DNA of 64,000 nucleotides from JASGCK01 sp031538565 (lineage in GTDB: Bacteria; Pseudomonadota; Gammaproteobacteria; Burkholderiales; Burkholderiaceae_C): assembly GCA_031538565.1 (NCBI GenBank), contig JAVKLS010000006.1:1-64000 (forward strand), in the 5' to 3' direction. The first letter of the stretch is position 1, and each line of letters begins with the position of its first letter. A program made the translations under genes and the position numbers. Below, in pieces: positions 25,713 through 35,260 of this stretch. The notes beneath the pieces are model-generated. The model did no database searches, had not been told where the DNA came from, and worked only from the letters and a program-made list of their open reading frames with translations.

Positions 25713-25925
25713 ATGACCACTATTCGCCTCAAAGACAACGAACCGTTCGACGTTGCGCTGCGTCGCTTTAAACGCACGATTGAAAAACTCGGACTGCTCA
25801 ATGACTTGCGCGCCCGCGAGTTCTACGAAAAACCAACCACCGAGCGCAAGCGCAAGAAATCTGCTGCGGTCAAGCGCAACTACAAGCGCATCCGTGCGAT
25901 GCAGCTGCCTAAAAAACTGTACTAA
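25713..25925 (+). CDS. rpsU: 30S ribosomal protein S21
   Basis: A 70-residue basic ribosomal protein (MTTIRLKDNEPFDVALRRFK start; RKRKKSAAVKRNYKR in the C-terminal half). S21 sits near the anti-Shine-Dalgarno end of 16S rRNA and aids initiation. The true ATG is 25713; an upstream in-frame start at 25620 is rejected by family length. The absence of a Shine-Dalgarno before it is notable. yqeY follows after a terminator. Confidence 0.96.
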   Translation: MTTIRLKDNEPFDVALRRFKRTIEKLGLLNDLRAREFYEKPTTERKRKKSAAVKRNYKRIRAMQLPKKLY

Positions 25926-25947
25926 GCACTCGGCTACGAACGTTATC

Positions 25948-25989
25948 AAAAGCTCGCCGGGTTAGCGCCTTGCGAGCTTTTTTCTTTTT
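25948..25989 (+). terminator. Rho-independent terminator after rpsU
   Basis: AGCTCGC (25951-25957) pairs with GCGAGCT (25972-25978), flanked by AAA and TTT that extend the stem, followed by a T-rich tail (25978-25989). It separates rpsU from yqeY; readthrough could still supply yqeY. Confidence 0.85.
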
Positions 25990-26028
25990 AATTCCGTGTT
26001 TTATTTCCGTTATTTTTAGGATCCCCCC

Positions 26029-26490
26029 ATGAGTGCACTCAAAGACCAAATCACCAATGACATGAAGGACGCCATGCGTGCCAAAGATACGCAGCGCCTT
26101 GGCACGATTCGCCTGTTACTGGCCGCTTGCAAACAAAAAGAGGTCGATGAACGCGTGGTGCTGGACGATGTCATGGTGATTGCCATTGTGGACAAGCTAG
26201 TCAAACAGCGCAAAGACTCCATTGCGGCATTTGAATCGGCCGCACGGCAAGATTTGGCAGATATTGAAAAGGCGGAACTCTCTGTACTGCAAACTTATTT
26301 GCCTGCGCGCTTGTCTAGTGAAGAAATCACGCAAGAGGTCGCAGCCATTGTTGCTGCTCTCGCTAGCGAACTAGGTTGCAAACCCGCGCAAGCGGATATG
26401 GGCAAGGTCATGAACGCAGCCAAAACCAAGCTGGCAGGTAAGGCTGATATGGCACAGGTATCTACCGCCATTAAAGCAGCGCTGGCGTAG
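26029..26490 (+). CDS. GatB/YqeY-domain protein
   Basis: A 153-residue YqeY-type protein: LKDQITNDMKDAMRAKDTQR start, LGTIRLLLAACKQKEVDER, KQRKDSIAAFESAARQDLAD and a C-terminal domain ending VSTAIKAALA. The fold is shared with the tRNA-binding tail of GatB, hinting at tRNA binding; a free-standing role is not established. rpsU-yqeY adjacency is widely conserved. GGATCCCCCC precedes the ATG. Confidence 0.85.
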   Translation: MSALKDQITNDMKDAMRAKDTQRLGTIRLLLAACKQKEVDERVVLDDVMVIAIVDKLVKQRKDSIAAFESAARQDLADIEKAELSVLQTYLPARLSSEEITQEVAAIVAALASELGCKPAQADMGKVMNAAKTKLAGKADMAQVSTAIKAALA

Positions 26491-26553
26491 GCCAATCGGG
26501 CGCTCGTCGAAAATGGCTGCTCGCATACTCTTTAGTCTTGGACACTCCCCGCT

Positions 26554-27699
26554 ATGAAACTCCCATTACTTTCCAAACGCGCCAAATGGGCGCTTGCGCT
26601 TATCGTCCTTTCGGCTCTCGCCGTAGTCGTTGGCAAAAATATCTCTGCGCGCAAATCAGAGAAAGCGGCGCAAGAAACTGCTGCCACCTCCAAACGTGCA
26701 AGTGCCAGCATCGAGCTTGCGCCCAGCGATACGGTACTGGCAAAAACCATCACACTGACAAACGGACTGCCCATTTCGGGCAGCATCAAAGCGGCTAACG
26801 CAGTCATTGTCAAAGCCAAGGTGGCAGGAGAGCTGCACGGGCTGTCTGTACGGGAAGGCGATTTTGTCCGCGAGGGACAACTGCTTGCCACAATTGATGC
26901 CACCGAGTTTTTAGCGCGGCAAAAGCAAGCGCAAAAAACGGCAGAAGCGGCCAAGGCTCAAATGGACATTGCGCAAAAGAACTTCAGCAACAGTCAATCT
27001 TTGGTGGAGCAAGGTTTCATTTCCAAAAATGCTTTAGACACCTCGCAAGCCACACTTGATAGCACCAAGGCGAATTACGCCGCAGCGCTTGCGGGCGTTG
27101 ATCTGGCTAAAAAATCAGCAGATGACACCCGTGTACTTGCGCCCATTAGCGGCACAATTTCTGTGCGCGCAGCCCAATCGGGTGAGCGCTTGGGTATTGA
27201 TGCTCGCATCCTAGAAATTGTCGATTTGTCACGCCTTGAATTAGAAGCCACGCTGTCGCCAGCGGATTCTCTTGCCGTGCGCGTAGGGCAGGCGGCAACA
27301 CTCATCATCGATGGCTCGGCAACGCCAATTGCAGCGCACGTCGTTCGCATCAATCCTTCGGCGACGGCGGGCTCGCGAGCCGTGATCATTTACCTAGCAA
27401 TTGACAAGCCCACGGGACTGCGTCAAGGCTTGTTTGCACAGGGAACGCTTGCCACCACAAAGCTAGATGCGCTAGCTGTGCCTGCGCTGGCGATTCGGTA
27501 CGATAAACCTGCCCCGTATGTACAGGTTGTTGAAAACAATCATGTCGTACATCAAAACGTCACATTGGGCGAAAAAGGAACGTTCAATGGAGCGGAGTAC
27601 GTGGCAGTACAAGGGCTTGCGGAAAATGCTGTCGTGCTGCAAGGCCACGTAGGCGCAGTGCGTGAGGGTGCGACGACAACATCTGCCAAGGTGAACTGA
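26554..27699 (+). CDS. RND efflux periplasmic adaptor (HlyD/MFP family)
   Basis: A 381-residue membrane-fusion protein with one N-terminal membrane anchor (WALALIVLSALAVVV, about 11-25). The biotinyl-lipoyl half-motifs (VIVKAKVAGELHGLSVREGD and TRVLAPISGTISVRAAQSGE) flank an alpha-helical hairpin (about 120-190) that contacts TolC; beta-barrel and membrane-proximal domains follow. The RND pump starts 1 nt after its stop, and PIMT and tolC complete the operon. The substrate range cannot be read from sequence. Confidence 0.9.
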   Translation: MKLPLLSKRAKWALALIVLSALAVVVGKNISARKSEKAAQETAATSKRASASIELAPSDTVLAKTITLTNGLPISGSIKAANAVIVKAKVAGELHGLSVREGDFVREGQLLATIDATEFLARQKQAQKTAEAAKAQMDIAQKNFSNSQSLVEQGFISKNALDTSQATLDSTKANYAAALAGVDLAKKSADDTRVLAPISGTISVRAAQSGERLGIDARILEIVDLSRLELEATLSPADSLAVRVGQAATLIIDGSATPIAAHVVRINPSATAGSRAVIIYLAIDKPTGLRQGLFAQGTLATTKLDALAVPALAIRYDKPAPYVQVVENNHVVHQNVTLGEKGTFNGAEYVAVQGLAENAVVLQGHVGAVREGATTTSAKVN

Positions 27700-27700
27700 T

Positions 27701-30700
27701 ATGTGGTTTACACGCGTTTCGCTGCAAAACCCTGTTTTTGCCACCATGGTGATGCTGTTGCTCGTGGTACTGGGCGCTTTTTCCATTAAAAATTTGCCAA
27801 TCGACCAGTTCCCTAATATCGATATTCCCGTCGTCGTGATCACCACGGCCTACCCAGGCGCCTCGCCCGAAGTGGTGGAGAGTGAAGTCAGCAAAAAGAT
27901 TGAAGATGCCGTGAACTCGGTTGCGGGCATTAGTGCCGTTACGTCGCGCAGCTACCAAGGTCTATCGGTCGTGATTATGGAGTTCCAGCTCACGGTCGAT
28001 GGCAGACAAGCCGCCATTGATGTGCGTGAAAAAGTCGCGGCCCTCGCCCCCCTGCTACGCGCCGAAGTCAAAGCACCACAAGTCCAGCGCTTTGATCCCT
28101 CTAGCCGCGCCATCTGGTCGGTGGCGGTACTGCCACAAAAAACTGCCAACGGCAAGGTCATGAGTGCGGTGGAACTCACCACATGGGCAGATCAGGTTTT
28201 GAAAAAGCGGTTGCAAAACGTGCGCGGCGTAGGCGCAGTCAACTTAGTGGGCGGGACAGCACGCACGATCAATCTTTATCTCAACCCGCAAGCCATGGAG
28301 AGCCTAGGCGTAACGACTGACCAAATTTTGGCGGCGGTGCAAGGCGAAAACCAAGACTTGCCCGTGGGTGCGATTCGCAATTTGACACAAGAGCGCACGG
28401 TGCAAATCAATGCCCGCATGAAAACACCTGCGGACTTTGAGAACATCATCGTGACCCGAAAATCGGGCGCAGCCATTCGCCTTGGGCAAGTGGCACGCGT
28501 GGTCGATGGCGCTCCCGAAGTCGAGAGCTTGGCGCTTTATAACGGCGAGCGCACACTTTTGCTAACGGTACAAAAGTCACAAGACGAAAACACCATCGCC
28601 GTAGTTGATGGGCTGAATAAAACTTTGGCGGAAGTGCAAACGCAGCTTAAAAGCGCAGGCACAGATGGCATCCGTTTAGAACCCGTGAACGACACCTCGC
28701 GTCCGATCCGCGTAGGCGTGGACAACGTGCGTCGCACCTTAATTGAAGGGGCATTGCTCACCATCTTGATTGTGTTTTTGTTTTTAAATTCTTGGCGCTC
28801 CACCGTCATTACGGGTTTAACGCTGCCCATCTCTTTGATTGCCACGTTTTTATTTATGAACGTCTTTGGCTTCACCATCAATATGGTGACCTTGATGGCA
28901 CTGTCGCTGTGCGTAGGGCTTTTAATTGACGACGCGATTGTGGTGCGCGAAAACATTGTGCGGCACATTCAAATGGGCAAGTCGCCCTACGACGCAGCAA
29001 TGGATGGAACTAAAGAAATTGGGCTTGCCGTGCTGGCAACCACGCTGTCGATCGTGGCGGTGTTTTTGCCTATTGGGTTTATGGGAGGCATTATTGGCAA
29101 GTTTTTCCACCAATTTGGCATCACCATTGTGGCTGCGGTTTTGGTATCTATGTTCGTCAGTTTTACGCTAGACCCCATGCTGTCCTCCGTTTGGCACGAC
29201 CCCGCGATTGACCAACACGGCAAGCCGCCCCCAGAGCCTCGCACATGGTTAGAAAAAATATATGCCGCCACCATTGGGCGCGTCACAGGCGCTTTTGATC
29301 GTGGCACCACGTGGCTAGAGCACCAGTATCAGGGGGCGCTGGCGTGGGCGCTCCAGCACAAAATGGCGACCACCCTTGCAGCGCTTGCTATCTTTGTGGG
29401 CAGTATTGGCATGGTGCGATTTTTGGGGACGGAGTTCGTTCCTGCTGCTGACTTTTCCGAAACCAATATCGGCTTTTACACGCCCGTAGGCTCCTCCATT
29501 GAAAGCACGGAAGCTAAGGTCAAGCAAGTCGAGGACATTGTGCGCCAATACAAAGAAGTCCGTTATACGCTCTCGACCATCAACACGGCAAACGCCAACG
29601 GCAAAACATCTGCCAGCATCTATGTGCGTTTGGTGGACAGAAAAGACCGCAGTCTCAACGTGGCGCAAATGTCTGCCCAGTTGCGCGAGCGACTCTCCAA
29701 AATTGCAGGGATCACCGTCACGCAAGTCGGCTTGCTTGATGCCGTGGGCGGCAACAAACTCATTGAGTTATCCATTACAGGCCCTGACCAACACGAGTTA
29801 GAGCGACTTGCAAAATTGGCATTAAGCAAACTGCAAAGCGTCAAGGGGCTGGTCGATTTGGACTCCAGCATGAAGCCCGGCAAGCCTACGATTGACGTCA
29901 TCGTGCGGCGTGATGCAGCTACCGATGCAGGACTGTCCACCGCGAAAATTGGCTCGCAACTTCGCACCTTGGTGGCGGGTCAAACCGTAGGGAATTGGCG
30001 CGATAGCAATGACCAAACCTACGACGTTAATGTGCAGCTTGCACCCGAGAGCCGGCGCACACCCGCCGATATGGCGCGACTGCCTTTCACCGTAGGCGCC
30101 AACCTCGACGGCTCACCGCGCACGGTGCAACTGAACCAAGTTGCCGATGTGGTTGAGTCCACGGGCGCGAATCAAATCAACCGCCGCGATTTATTGCGCG
30201 AAGTGTCTATCAACGCCAATGCCTACGGCGCGGCCGCAGGCGAAGTATCGGCGGGCATCAAAACCGAACTCGATGCGATTAACTTTCCACCAGGCTACGG
30301 CTACCAATTTAGTGGCTCCACCAAAAACATGAGCGAATCGTTTGGCTACGCCATCACGGCTTTGCTGATGGCGGTGATTTTTATTTACATGGTTCTGGCA
30401 AGCCAGTTCAAAAGTTTTGTGCAGCCCATTGCTTTGATGAGCTCGCTGCCGCTCACCCTGATTGGCGTGGTCATCGCCCTCATGTCGTTTGGCTCGACGC
30501 TGTCCATGTTTTCGGTGATTGGCGTCATCATGCTGATGGGTTTGGTAACCAAAAACGCTATCTTGCTGGTGGACTTTGCCATTCGCTCGCGCGAAGATCA
30601 CATTGACGAAGACGGTCGTCTCGTCGCAGGCATGGCACGCGAGGCGGCACTGCTGCACGCAGCGAAGGTGCGACTGCGCCCAATTTTGATGACCACGCTC

Positions 30701-30904
30701 GCCATGATTTTTGGCATGGTTCCGCTGGCCTTTGCGCTCACCGAAGGCTCAGAGCAGCGCGCCCCCATGGGACAAGCCGTGATTGGTGGCGTGATCACGT
30801 CGTCCGTCTTAACTTTAGTCGTCGTCCCCGTTGTTTACTGCTATCTGGACGATCTAACTGCATGGCTCAAGGCAAAGTGGACAGGTAAAATTGATCCCCT
30901 ATGA
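27701..30904 (+). CDS. RND efflux transporter, HAE-1/AcrB-like
   Basis: A 1067-residue inner-membrane pump. The N-terminal MWFTRVSLQNPVFATMVMLL helix, twelve expected membrane segments, the TM4 acidic pair in LCVGLLIDDAIVVRENIV (about 405-420) for proton relay and the two large periplasmic loops all fit. GLVTKNAILLVDFA near the C-terminus is typical of hydrophobic-compound exporters. It overlaps the PIMT-like gene by 4 nt (ATGA). No adjacent repressor gene is present, so control of the operon is unknown. Confidence 0.93.
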   Translation: MWFTRVSLQNPVFATMVMLLLVVLGAFSIKNLPIDQFPNIDIPVVVITTAYPGASPEVVESEVSKKIEDAVNSVAGISAVTSRSYQGLSVVIMEFQLTVDGRQAAIDVREKVAALAPLLRAEVKAPQVQRFDPSSRAIWSVAVLPQKTANGKVMSAVELTTWADQVLKKRLQNVRGVGAVNLVGGTARTINLYLNPQAMESLGVTTDQILAAVQGENQDLPVGAIRNLTQERTVQINARMKTPADFENIIVTRKSGAAIRLGQVARVVDGAPEVESLALYNGERTLLLTVQKSQDENTIAVVDGLNKTLAEVQTQLKSAGTDGIRLEPVNDTSRPIRVGVDNVRRTLIEGALLTILIVFLFLNSWRSTVITGLTLPISLIATFLFMNVFGFTINMVTLMALSLCVGLLIDDAIVVRENIVRHIQMGKSPYDAAMDGTKEIGLAVLATTLSIVAVFLPIGFMGGIIGKFFHQFGITIVAAVLVSMFVSFTLDPMLSSVWHDPAIDQHGKPPPEPRTWLEKIYAATIGRVTGAFDRGTTWLEHQYQGALAWALQHKMATTLAALAIFVGSIGMVRFLGTEFVPAADFSETNIGFYTPVGSSIESTEAKVKQVEDIVRQYKEVRYTLSTINTANANGKTSASIYVRLVDRKDRSLNVAQMSAQLRERLSKIAGITVTQVGLLDAVGGNKLIELSITGPDQHELERLAKLALSKLQSVKGLVDLDSSMKPGKPTIDVIVRRDAATDAGLSTAKIGSQLRTLVAGQTVGNWRDSNDQTYDVNVQLAPESRRTPADMARLPFTVGANLDGSPRTVQLNQVADVVESTGANQINRRDLLREVSINANAYGAAAGEVSAGIKTELDAINFPPGYGYQFSGSTKNMSESFGYAITALLMAVIFIYMVLASQFKSFVQPIALMSSLPLTLIGVVIALMSFGSTLSMFSVIGVIMLMGLVTKNAILLVDFAIRSREDHIDEDGRLVAGMAREAALLHAAKVRLRPILMTTLAMIFGMVPLAFALTEGSEQRAPMGQAVIGGVITSSVLTLVVVPVVYCYLDDLTAWLKAKWTGKIDPL

Positions 30905-31569
30905 ACCACTCCCCCCTCTCCACTATTGAGCAAGCCCGCTTCCACATGATTGAGCAGCAAATCCGCCCTTGGAATGTGCTTGATCCCCGCGTGCTGCAAT
31001 TGCTATCCGAAATCAAGCGTGAGGACTTTGTGCCTGCCGCGCACAAAGGTCTCGCCTTCGCTGATTTTGAGTTGCCGCTAGGACACGGCGCCACCATGCT
31101 TGCCCCCAAAGTGGAAGCGCGAATGCTGCAAAACTTGCAACTCACAGGCTTGGAGTCTGTTTTAGAGATCGGCACAGGCTCGGGCTACATGGCCGCACTT
31201 TTGGGACGCATGGCTAGGCACGTGCTAAGTTTGGAGATCAATCCTGCGCTTGCCGCAAAGGCCGCACAAAACCTCAGTCAGGCCATTGTGGCTAACGTGG
31301 ATGTCAAAGTGGCAGATGGTGCGCACCCCCCCGCCATCGCAGACACATTTGATGTCATTGTGCTGTCTGGCTCGGTTGCCCAAATCCCCCCTGCGCTCAT
31401 TGCCAAACTTAAAACAGGCGGACGCTTGGCTGCTATTGTGGGTGATGCGCCTGTGATGCGTATGACGCTGGTCACCCGCACCGAACAAGGCATTCACACA
31501 ACCCAGCCATGGGACACGCTCGCGCCTAGGCTTGAAAATTTTCCCGAGTTAGAGGCGTTTTCGTTTTGA
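30901..31569 (+). CDS. Protein-L-isoaspartate O-methyltransferase family protein
   Basis: A 222-residue SAM-dependent methyltransferase with VLEIGTGSGYMAALLGRMAR (about 80-99) as SAM site and FVPAAHKGLAFADFELPLGH as the PIMT substrate region. Canonical PIMT repairs isoaspartyl residues. Here it lies between the RND pump and tolC, an arrangement common in Burkholderiales; usual pcm partners (surE, rpoS) are absent, so this paralogue may act on another substrate. Confidence 0.82.
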   Translation: MNHSPLSTIEQARFHMIEQQIRPWNVLDPRVLQLLSEIKREDFVPAAHKGLAFADFELPLGHGATMLAPKVEARMLQNLQLTGLESVLEIGTGSGYMAALLGRMARHVLSLEINPALAAKAAQNLSQAIVANVDVKVADGAHPPAIADTFDVIVLSGSVAQIPPALIAKLKTGGRLAAIVGDAPVMRMTLVTRTEQGIHTTQPWDTLAPRLENFPELEAFSF

Positions 31570-31618
31570 CTTCGCAAATCTAACCTCTAGCGTTTCTCAA
31601 TACTAAAAGGTGCTTGGC

Positions 31619-32956
31619 ATGAAGCGTTTTTCTCTCACTCGTATCACAGTTAGTCTTGCACTTGGCGTGTGCGCTCATCATGCATCAGCGCAAAGTTTGT
31701 CCGAGCTGTATGAAGTTGCGCGCACTTACGACGCTACGTTTTTATCCGCCAAAACGCAATTTGACGCCACCCTTGCGTTGGCCGATCAAGCCAAGGCGAG
31801 CATTTTGCCAATCATTGGTTTTAGCGGAACGGTGTCGCGTTCTAATTTCACGCCCACTAATGGTTTTCCGCCTCCAACCAACAGTCGCTATTTGGGCAAC
31901 CGTAATTACGCGGTCAATCTCTCGCAACCGCTTTATCGTCCTGGCACTTTAGCCACGTACCACCAAGGACAAAAGCAACTCTTGCAGGCGGACGCTCAAA
32001 TTCAAGCAGCAGAACAAGACCTCATCGTGCGTCTGTCGCAGGCCTACTTTGATGTGCTGTCTAGCAAAAATAATCTCACCTTGGTGCGGGCGCAAAAAAT
32101 TTCCATTTCTGAGCAATTGGCGGCAGCCAAACGCAATTTTGAAGTAGGCACAGCCACCATCACCGACAGCAAAGAAGCGCAAGCAAGGCACGATCTGGTT
32201 ACGGCACAAGAAATTGCCGCCGAAAATGATTTGCGCGTTAAACAGTTAGCGCTCAACACATTGGTAGGCAAAGAGAATGTGCAGCCTTATAGCCTGCGTG
32301 CCGATGCGTCACTGCCATCGCTCAAAGCTGACGATATCAACCAATGGGTAGAAGCTTCTTTAGACGCGCCTGCTGTGCGTTTGGCACAGATCGCAGTTGA
32401 TGTGGCTGTGCTTGAAAACGATAAATCGCGTGCGGGGCATAAGCCTACACTGGACGGCTTTGTTAGCGTAGCAAACAGCGCCAATGTGGGAGGCGCGGTC
32501 ACGGGTAGTACCAGCGATTCACGCTACGCAGTCAGCCAAGCCGGCATTACGCTAAACGTTCCGCTTTTTGCAGGCTTTTTCGTGCAAAACCGCTTAAAGC
32601 AAACCTTAGCATTAGAAGAAAAAGCGCGCATGGATTTAGAAAATGCTAAACGAGCAGCCGCACAGGCCACGCGCAGCGTGTATTTGGGGGTAATCTCTGG
32701 CATGAGCTCGGTAGCGGCCTTTGAGGCTGCGGAAAAGTCCAGCCAAAGCTCACTAGACTCCAATCAGCTCGGCTATCAAGTAGGCGTTCGCATCAATATC
32801 GATGTACTGAACGCACAAAGCCAGCTCTATCAAACCAAACGCGACTTGGCGCAGGCACGCTACAACGTCCTCTTGGGCGAGCTCAAACTGCGCCAAGCCA
32901 ACGGTAGTTTGAAAGAGGCTGACCTGGCGCCTATTAACGCACTACTCGCCAAATAA
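31619..32956 (+). CDS. tolC: TolC-family outer-membrane channel
   Basis: A 445-residue outer-membrane efflux protein. The signal peptide is about 25 residues (cleavage after HHASA, before QSLSEL). Two OEP repeats follow, each with long coiled-coil helices (QAYFDVLSSKNNLTLVRAQK; QATRSVYLGVISGMSSVAAF). The ATG at 31619 sits 8 nt after AAAAGG; an in-frame GTG at 31610 lies on that site and is rejected. It closes the efflux operon and converges with waaA, one base apart. Confidence 0.92.
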   Translation: MKRFSLTRITVSLALGVCAHHASAQSLSELYEVARTYDATFLSAKTQFDATLALADQAKASILPIIGFSGTVSRSNFTPTNGFPPPTNSRYLGNRNYAVNLSQPLYRPGTLATYHQGQKQLLQADAQIQAAEQDLIVRLSQAYFDVLSSKNNLTLVRAQKISISEQLAAAKRNFEVGTATITDSKEAQARHDLVTAQEIAAENDLRVKQLALNTLVGKENVQPYSLRADASLPSLKADDINQWVEASLDAPAVRLAQIAVDVAVLENDKSRAGHKPTLDGFVSVANSANVGGAVTGSTSDSRYAVSQAGITLNVPLFAGFFVQNRLKQTLALEEKARMDLENAKRAAAQATRSVYLGVISGMSSVAAFEAAEKSSQSSLDSNQLGYQVGVRINIDVLNAQSQLYQTKRDLAQARYNVLLGELKLRQANGSLKEADLAPINALLAK

Positions 32957-32957
32957 C

Positions 32958-34229
32958 TTAAGCAATCAAAGATTGGATGGCTGCCGCAGTACGCGCCGCC
33001 GCACCGCGGTACGCGGTCACAAAATGGCGAGCCTCATTGGCAGCGTCTAACCCGTCCTTGCCTACCAACGCCAAGCAACGCTCAATGCCGTGGGCAAGGT
33101 CATTCACACGAAATGCCACGCCCTCCGCGCTGGCAAGATCTGCTGCCTGCTGAAAATTAAACGTGTGCGGCCCCATCACAACAGGGCAATCGCAGGCCAA
33201 GGCTTCAATTAAATTTTGCCCGCCTAGGCGCTCAAAACTACCGCCCAATAAGGCTGCTTTTGAAATGCCGTAATAAAAGGCCATTTCACCCACGCTATCG
33301 CCCAGCCAAATGGAGTCAGTCGTCCAGCCATGACGACGCGACAGCGAAAAACCTGCATCCGCAATCAAAGCGGCGACTTCATCAAAGCGCTGCGGATGGC
33401 GCGGCACAATCAGCCACTGCACGCTGCTTCTCAGATCTTCGGACAATCTTTTTAGCGCGGATAAAAACGCTGCTTCTTCGCCTACACGTGAACTGGCAAA
33501 CACCACCACAGGCTTTGTCAGCAAACTGCACACCGATTGCGCCTGTGCCAATTGCTCAGGGTTTGGCGTGATGTCAAATTTGAGATTTCCAAATACACCG
33601 TCCACCTTCGCGCCTGCGCTTGCCAATCGCACGGAGTCGTCCGTCGTTTGCGCGTACACCACCGCAAGACCTAGGTAGGCTTGCCTGGTTAGTTGCTTGA
33701 TACCAAAACGCTGTGATTTTCTAAACGACTTTTCGCTCAGTCTTGCATTAACCAACGCCACGGGCACACCTGCATCATTGGCGCTTTGAATGAGGTTTGG
33801 CCACAACTCCGTCTCCATCAAAATACCAATCGATGGTTTGAAGTGCGTGATAAAAGCGCGCGTGGCTGTGCGCGAATCCCACGGCTGCCAAACTTGGATA
33901 TCGCTTGATTGGAGAAGCTTTGCGCCCTCCGTCCTACCCGTTGCCGTGCCGTGCGTTAGCAAAAGCCGCATGGCAGGCATAGTCACTCGCAGCGACTGAA
34001 GCAAAATCGCGGCCGCGCGCGTTTCGCCCAGCGACACCGCGTGAATCCAAATCAGCGGGCGGGCGACATCATGCGTAAACGAAGCATCATTTTTGATGTT
34101 GTTAAAGCGTCCAAAACGCTCCTCCAAATGCTCACCATACAAAGGCTCATCGCGAGCGCGGCGTTTGCATTTGTAGCGCACCAAAGGCTGAACAGCCCAA
34201 GTAAAAAAGACGTAGAGCAGGCTCATCAT
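32958..34229 (-). CDS. waaA: 3-deoxy-D-manno-octulosonic acid transferase (Kdo transferase)
   Basis: A 423-residue inner-membrane-associated glycosyltransferase that adds Kdo to lipid A precursor. The N-terminal hydrophobic anchor (SLLYVFFTWAVQPLV) is followed by IWIHAVSLGETRAA, METELWPNLIQSA, the GNLKFD switch and the C-terminal SFERLGGQNLIEALACDCPV with GPHTFNF. The start at 34229 overlaps the waaC stop (ATGA); a longer frame to 34277 would lie deep inside waaC. Length matches E. coli WaaA (425). Confidence 0.93.
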   Translation of the reverse strand: MMSLLYVFFTWAVQPLVRYKCKRRARDEPLYGEHLEERFGRFNNIKNDASFTHDVARPLIWIHAVSLGETRAAAILLQSLRVTMPAMRLLLTHGTATGRTEGAKLLQSSDIQVWQPWDSRTATRAFITHFKPSIGILMETELWPNLIQSANDAGVPVALVNARLSEKSFRKSQRFGIKQLTRQAYLGLAVVYAQTTDDSVRLASAGAKVDGVFGNLKFDITPNPEQLAQAQSVCSLLTKPVVVFASSRVGEEAAFLSALKRLSEDLRSSVQWLIVPRHPQRFDEVAALIADAGFSLSRRHGWTTDSIWLGDSVGEMAFYYGISKAALLGGSFERLGGQNLIEALACDCPVVMGPHTFNFQQAADLASAEGVAFRVNDLAHGIERCLALVGKDGLDAANEARHFVTAYRGAAARTAAAIQSLIA

Positions 34230-35257
34230 CTTGAGCATTCTTTCGATGCAGCGTTGACTGACAACCACGCCTGCCACACCACATCCACGCTTGGCGCGTG
34301 CGCCCCGCCCACTGCGACTTGATAGGGAACACCTCCCGCCTCAACAGGCACGGGACCTGCACGCCAGGCGCGGTCTTGGCTAAACAGTTGCACGTGCGGC
34401 AAGCCTAACGCCACCGCCATGTGCGACAGTCCCGAGTCCACGCCAATCACGCCTTCGCAAGTAGCCATTTCATTTAGCAGCTGCGGCAGCTGCATACGCG
34501 GCAAAATTTCGATCCCAGATGACATACCTCCTGGGCCTTCCATCGCGTGAAGGTCTTGGCAAAACTTGTATTCGTGATCTGTGGAGTACGGCAAAATAAC
34601 CGTCCATTTTTCAGACAAAAATTTGGTCGCCAAATCTAGCCAATGACCAAGCGCCCACTCGTTGTCAAGTCGTGTCGTGCCATGCGCAAACATTATTTTT
34701 TTGCTCCTAGCCCTGTGCGCTGGCAAGCCTTCAAAAGTCACGCGTGCAAAGGACTGCCAAATATCAATGCGCGCCTCGTAATCCAACAACTTGGAGGCAA
34801 GCAAGCGCGTTCTTGCAACGGCGTGAATGCGCATCGGCATGATTTGGTTGTGAGGTAATAAAAATTTGACGGGCCACTCGTAGCTACACGCCTGACTTTT
34901 ATTAGCGAACGAGCCGCACTTGCCATCCACCGCCAGCCTTGCCATACGAGCCACACAGGCCGATTTAATAAGTCCTTGACAATCGATGATCACGTCATAA
35001 GTCACACTTTGAAGGTGCGCTCGAAAAGTCGCACGTTCTTGCCTCGTAGGCGCTGCAAACCAAGATTTTCGCCAACGCCGCATGGCAATTGGAATCACGC
35101 GGCGCACACCGCCTAGCCTTGCAACTAGCGGCGCAAACGCCTCCTCGACAACCCAGTCAATCTGCGCGTGAGGATGTGCTGTCAAAATATCCGCCACCAC
35201 GGGCATGGTTTGCACCACATCGCCCAAGGACGAGAGTTTGACAATCAATAGATTCAA
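34226..35257 (-). CDS. waaC: Lipopolysaccharide heptosyltransferase I
   Basis: A 343-residue GT9 enzyme that adds the first heptose to Kdo2-lipid A. It has LIVKLSSLGDVVQTMPVVAD (residues 3-22), DWVVEEAFAPLV, DCQGLIKSA (about 91-99) and GVIGVDSGLSHMAVALGLPH (about 266-285), the ADP-heptose binding block. It starts 3 nt after pgm/manB and overlaps waaA, forming an LPS inner-core operon with hrcA in front. Confidence 0.93.
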   Translation of the reverse strand: MNLLIVKLSSLGDVVQTMPVVADILTAHPHAQIDWVVEEAFAPLVARLGGVRRVIPIAMRRWRKSWFAAPTRQERATFRAHLQSVTYDVIIDCQGLIKSACVARMARLAVDGKCGSFANKSQACSYEWPVKFLLPHNQIMPMRIHAVARTRLLASKLLDYEARIDIWQSFARVTFEGLPAHRARSKKIMFAHGTTRLDNEWALGHWLDLATKFLSEKWTVILPYSTDHEYKFCQDLHAMEGPGGMSSGIEILPRMQLPQLLNEMATCEGVIGVDSGLSHMAVALGLPHVQLFSQDRAWRAGPVPVEAGGVPYQVAVGGAHAPSVDVVWQAWLSVNAASKECSR

Positions 35258-35260
35258 AGT

